From Kiritimatiellia bacterium (GTDB lineage: Bacteria; Verrucomicrobiota; Kiritimatiellia; RFP12; UBA1067), in assembly GCA_017406465.1 (NCBI GenBank), contig JAFQYM010000013.1, forward strand, positions 1-64,000: a DNA stretch of 64,000 nt. The letters are read 5' to 3'. Below, piece by piece: positions 62,201-64,000 of the stretch (positions are counted from its first letter, which is position 1; each line of letters begins with the position of its first letter). The translations under genes were made by a program, and so were the position numbers. The notes beneath the pieces are model-generated. The model worked only from the letters and a program-made list of their open reading frames with translations. It was not told the DNA's origin and did not search any database.

Positions 62201-63974
62201 CGCCGGCAAGGCCGTCGTCACCGTGACGGGCAACCAGGACACGACGGAGACGGTCCCCGCCTACGGGCAGAGCACCGTGGAGACGGGCGTTCAGACCTTT
62301 TCGGCACCTGCCTTCATCTACCGCAACGACGGGCGTTCGCGCTATCCGTGCGTCGGCTACGAGTGGGAGGACGCCGCCGGCAACACCGGCTCGGGCGCCA
62401 CGACCAGCTTCACGCTCGATGTCCGCCGCGATCTGACCGTCACCTGGCATTGGGGAACGCTCGAGCACTTCCTAGACGTCCGCGACGGCGGTCTCTGCAC
62501 CGTTTCCTACGCGGCACAGGGCGACAACGCCCCCGGCTGGTACGACGAAGGGACGGTCGTGCGCGTGACGTGTGCGCCGGCAGACGCCGACACGACGTTC
62601 GACGCCTGGCTCGGCGACGTTGCCATCGCCGACAAGGCGAAAGCCTCTATCGACATAACCGTCGACCGGCCGAAGGTCATCGTCGCGACGCTCCACCGCG
62701 ACGCCGCGCGCGCCCGTTCCCTCGTCTGGACCGGCGAGGCTGGCGACGCCGACTGGTTCAACAAGGTGAACTGGGACGGACTCGCCATCCCCGGCAGGTA
62801 CGACGCCGTCCTCGTCACGAACGGCGCCTTCCAGGCGCGGTATCCGGCGGAAATCGAAGTCGCGTCGCTTGCCGTGACGAACGCGACGGGCTTCCTCTTC
62901 TGCAAGACGAACACCGCGACGTTCGCGCAGATCGACGCCTACACGACGGCGATCGACGACTTCGACCCGCGCCCGTCGGCGCTTAGCGTCGCCGGTGACT
63001 TCAGCGCCGGCGGCCTTGCGCGCATTTACTGCGGCGGTATCGAGCAGGCCTTCCGGGTCGATGTCTCCGTCGGCGGCAACGCGACGCTGGGCGGCGGCAC
63101 GAAGAGCAGCAATCGCTCCCGCCTCCAGATCTACGCGATGGACATGGGCGCATGGGACAACCTCGACAACTACCGTGTTGGCGGCGGCTCGCTGACGGTC
63201 GGCGGGACGTTCGCGCTCGAAGGCTTCGCGCAGTTCACGCCGGCCGGATGCCGCAAGTCGGGCGCGGTCGTCCCCGTCAAGGCGGCAAGGGTCGTGATCG
63301 GGCAGAACGCCGAAATCAACGCGAGTTGCCGCGGTTTCGGCCGCAGCTTCTCCAATCCTGGCACTGGCTGGCGGAAGACCCTCTACGGCTACGCGACATC
63401 CGGGAGCAACAACTTCGGCGGCACCTACGGCGGACAGGGCGGATACAACGACACAGAGTCCTTCGGCTACATCGCGGCGCCGTTCTATCCCGGTTCGACC
63501 GGCAACACGGGCGCCTCCAACACGGGCGAAATCTTCTCCGGCGGCGGCGCAGTCCGCATCGACGCGCACGAGATCGTCTTGGACGGAAAGATTCTCGCGA
63601 ACGCGCACGGCGGCTATATGGTCGGCGGCGGCTCGGGCGGCGGCGTCTGGCTGACATGCAGGGAATTCTCTCTCGGCGGGAACGCGATGATCGAGGCTTG
63701 GCACTCCGACGGCAGCAGTTACGGCGGAACAGGCGGCGGCGGCGGCGGACGCATCGCCATCGGCGTCAACTTCAGCGAACGCAAGCTCCAGCGGATGTAT
63801 TCAAGCGGAAGCCTACGCGGCATGGTCGTGACGCCTCTTTCCGAAATCGCAGAATGGGAAGGGCATTTCAACGTCAGCGCCGGCAAGGGCCCCGGCGACG
63901 GGCGCGACGGAACAGCCGGAACGGCCGTGCTTGTCGTGTCGCCACCGCCGGAAACGGTTTTTACATTGCGCTAA
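56292..63974 (+). CDS. Second giant secreted repeat protein
   Basis: 2560 residues from the ATG at 56292, with a signal peptide (RFAVLSITALTSMSLFA) and a mature start ATDYTWTG. Five large modules begin with a tryptophan-rich strand pair at about 56386 (YTWTGVGDDNGWRTPANW), 57823, 59240, 60976 and 62722 (LVWTGEAGDADWFNKVNW), spaced ~1.4-1.75 kb. Three later modules contain near-identical GGGSGGGVWITCDTFEAG and GGGGGGRI segments. Between modules lie divergent InlB-like repeats (GYGTVSAHGDWIADGETVTLAATPDAGATFVRWIGDI...AVF). The fold expected is a long beta-solenoid with added small domains. No barrel, sortase signal or other anchor is seen; the C-terminus VVSPPPETVFTLR differs from that of the protein ending at 19086. 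A surface adhesin or scaffold role is inferred. Confidence 0.83.
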   Translation: MQHNLNLRFIVERFAVLSITALTSMSLFATDYTWTGVGDDNGWRTPANWGQTTKYPQGGDRAIFPAGCTAEVKIGAVENYDAVAQLRVLAGANVRFYAADPSAETRLDLKNSWEFNYENIAVTFDHVRVDGYKKLELGTGATLSAINGSDLRLGDFVAKNAAGVSLLSGSVLSCKYLDGRSSVNTVYTLDNATLTDSGTFDFQNTGSLTLSNGARMSVNVFQVTGDTVLTLDDSTFVVNDNFFCGMATPGGGRIVFKGAHPLFSMANGGAEFKTQNNSASYTGHFDFDFIVPEGGFAEAPVHHIGQQSFRSTGNNPTDYIRFNVLPSSPALSAGTQTVCPLFLSIQNGIVRSKLSNGDTATATFRFTDLSGATEATDDWGAKALYATIGSGAAAPAPSAAGSLSPLRTTSVNRRRITATGAVGAIATNGDTTHIELWAGEANNAATMAHVASLAPESAPANFSAEFTAPENIGEKKYYFQWRLFDIGEGGVTNRTESTPIFDATTKDTTIYTWTGAGDDNKWSNPANWTDDQGGDCIGYPQSADAKARFRKSATVDIDLYKTIASLDLAVADCDIVFTSSDTGAYRLTLNDLKMPLEGTTWTIDHAYVYRTADLTPAADSKVVVKNGGTFYMNSLQLYNSGSVFEIGDGGTNNINYLRIGSGSLVISNGYVNARQAIYVGSSTKGGSLLFKGTHPRLHSSLKDAYFTTDLASPEAILGFEVPEGGYESAVITCNSDKTRTFFSDSKSQGVTIKILETSGAFSGASATVSPLVNWPKGFTTANMVYAPIPSAGSAFAVENTTQLNVTINPYEREEGRLTVVSAHGAPSPAAGEHEGYAAGVEYPLSSGGIVVSGGVRHVPAGYNIFTVDGLTGERTPAGSGTEDSIEYEFPGGWVEIEWLWETENATTAGASEHGTVQIADGWAGEYGYATATAVPDEGWRFSFWSGDVTDVAILENPAKVPGNRPRTLVANFVPEDTEIVENRYTGANNGSWNTDSNWSLGHVPTAEENVVIPDGKGTIKITNAGKCASLWIAANNSPGIQLLGSGTPQDDQIRLDVRGNAITMASVTLGESANHNYNVLFNVGGDLCVSNTSKNATFTIYAGDAYGTNSNAAIIGGYTGSERQGEYWRGGAQVNVGGTLFLGGSHKSNTSTLQLHSHYKTGLSPVFRVGSLEIGARGAVDGYQNGWRSYNGIGLFGLGSARKNGGGASYGGTGGSASEFDVHAPGLIHGFNYAPIWPGSAGGIGGSDGGHGGSLFRVHASGAVRIDGTVNVNGRHWGTNTTRGGGSGGGVWITCDTFEAGDGASISAKGGNHSESGGATGGGGRIAVAAGCTADADIASFFQTGECSGYIGTEFASTLWPTLANVSGGVNTAFGAHYDWNDGAPGTALYLQNANGKSVLTVAGSPVAFGEAAPEYVTHIVDTGDVVCENSAYGYVPGTSGSSRYIADGYVWTNAVTHGAGTGTSVTVPAQGDTTLVWLWRDLEHNLVATSGGYGTVSAHGDWIADGETVTLAATPDAGATFVRWIGDIDAADAANAEITFAMTSPRRLVAVFDKPSAAPRSLTYSGGDWFDPATWDGTAIPGTNDAVSVTSALSFPFGSTIDVGSLHLSGAPALIAPVQGARNAEAPFGYDAPLVLHVHGDMAIDGASTVDIGELDGVIRTDIVVDGNLTIAGTAVVHAYASVGEADDALRTWRHYKAGGASVSVGGDINVEGSAKVFSHCHGRSGVGVVWHADGDFTLGTSAQFNGSEFSSYDKNRGNTTRAYGYGWRWPNGINVISYGTGSHGGAGGNREADTVYGYAYAPFLPGSPGNGKKNERKGEGGGTVRIDAGGAVALNGKIYVTGGNNDGSGNNAGAGGGVWITCDTFAAGSSAIIDACGGCSTQHGSCGGGGGGRVCIITGSLSEEQIDSLYATGVAEDVLVVAEDMGDELVSPWPTLVDVRGGINEENAANTSYSNHGKPGTAVYLQNAAGKAVVTVTGNQDTTETVPAYGQSTVETGVQTFSAPAFIYRNDGRSRYPCVGYEWEDAAGNTGSGATTSFTLDVRRDLTVTWHWGTLEHFLDVRDGGLCTVSYAAQGDNAPGWYDEGTVVRVTCAPADADTTFDAWLGDVAIADKAKASIDITVDRPKVIVATLHRDAARARSLVWTGEAGDADWFNKVNWDGLAIPGRYDAVLVTNGAFQARYPAEIEVASLAVTNATGFLFCKTNTATFAQIDAYTTAIDDFDPRPSALSVAGDFSAGGLARIYCGGIEQAFRVDVSVGGNATLGGGTKSSNRSRLQIYAMDMGAWDNLDNYRVGGGSLTVGGTFALEGFAQFTPAGCRKSGAVVPVKAARVVIGQNAEINASCRGFGRSFSNPGTGWRKTLYGYATSGSNNFGGTYGGQGGYNDTESFGYIAAPFYPGSTGNTGASNTGEIFSGGGAVRIDAHEIVLDGKILANAHGGYMVGGGSGGGVWLTCREFSLGGNAMIEAWHSDGSSYGGTGGGGGGRIAIGVNFSERKLQRMYSSGSLRGMVVTPLSEIAEWEGHFNVSAGKGPGDGRDGTAGTAVLVVSPPPETVFTLR

Positions 63975-64000
63975 CATCCGCACTCCGGGGTGAAAAGGGA

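Noticed and set aside
62472..63704. Minus-strand open frame of 410 codons
   Set aside because: It is antisense to the glycine-rich second giant protein and has shadow composition.

Overview
The window reads as chromosomal DNA of a Gram-negative, probably anaerobic, glycan-degrading bacterium of the PVC group, most likely Kiritimatiellota or a near relative. This placement is inferred from gene content: a Tat-exported sulfatase, DUF4838, GH116 and GH106/CE15 enzymes, degenerate SUMF1-like proteins, a V-type ATP synthase B subunit, LpxL/MsbA-type outer-membrane lipid genes, and giant secreted repeat proteins. No rRNA or other phylogenetic marker was available. Many promoters share an extended -10 element, TGGTATAAT.

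Layout. 1-6.5 kb: the 3' end of an unknown gene, then secreted proteins (a small exported protein, a SUMF1-like protein with an apparent ATT start, a DUF4838 protein), a GntR-type sugar regulator and a GPH-family sugar symporter. 6.6-19.1 kb: one 4140-residue secreted protein built from eight repeats of a glycine-rich beta-helix module, with Ig-like and InlB-type domains, ending in a BspA-like leucine-rich region. 19.2-31.9 kb: a ten-gene, almost completely overlapping operon starting with aldose 1-epimerase. It continues with glycosyltransferases, an AMP-dependent ligase with a membrane tail, an LpxL-like acyltransferase, a three-domain acyltransferase/carrier/ligase protein, a kinase-glycosyltransferase fusion, another kinase and two more glycosyltransferases. 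31.9-35.2 kb: a minus-strand unit of a GT2 enzyme and two DUF1796 proteins. 35.3-41.9 kb: an RgpF-like enzyme, a nucleotidyltransferase-kinase fusion, an MsbA-like exporter and a pyruvyltransferase. Together 19-42 kb looks like a surface glycolipid or lipooligosaccharide assembly locus with unusual phosphorylation and acylation functions.

42-46.3 kb: housekeeping genes (rsfS, acpP, an aminotransferase, a secreted acidic-tailed protein, ispE). 46.3-49.2 kb, minus strand: an orphan V-ATPase B subunit followed by a sulfatase. 49.4-55.7 kb: a CE15-GH106 fusion and a GH116 enzyme. 56.3-64 kb: a second giant secreted protein of 2560 residues with five repeated modules.

The degradation genes (sulfatase, glucuronoyl esterase/rhamnosidase, GH116, DUF4838, GPH symporter, GntR regulator) fit use of a sulfated polysaccharide containing rhamnose and uronic acid. 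The strongest candidates for something undescribed are the lipid/glycan acylation block at 22.5-27.3 kb (one polypeptide that appears able to activate, carry and transfer an acyl group) and the family of sugar-kinase fusion proteins around it.
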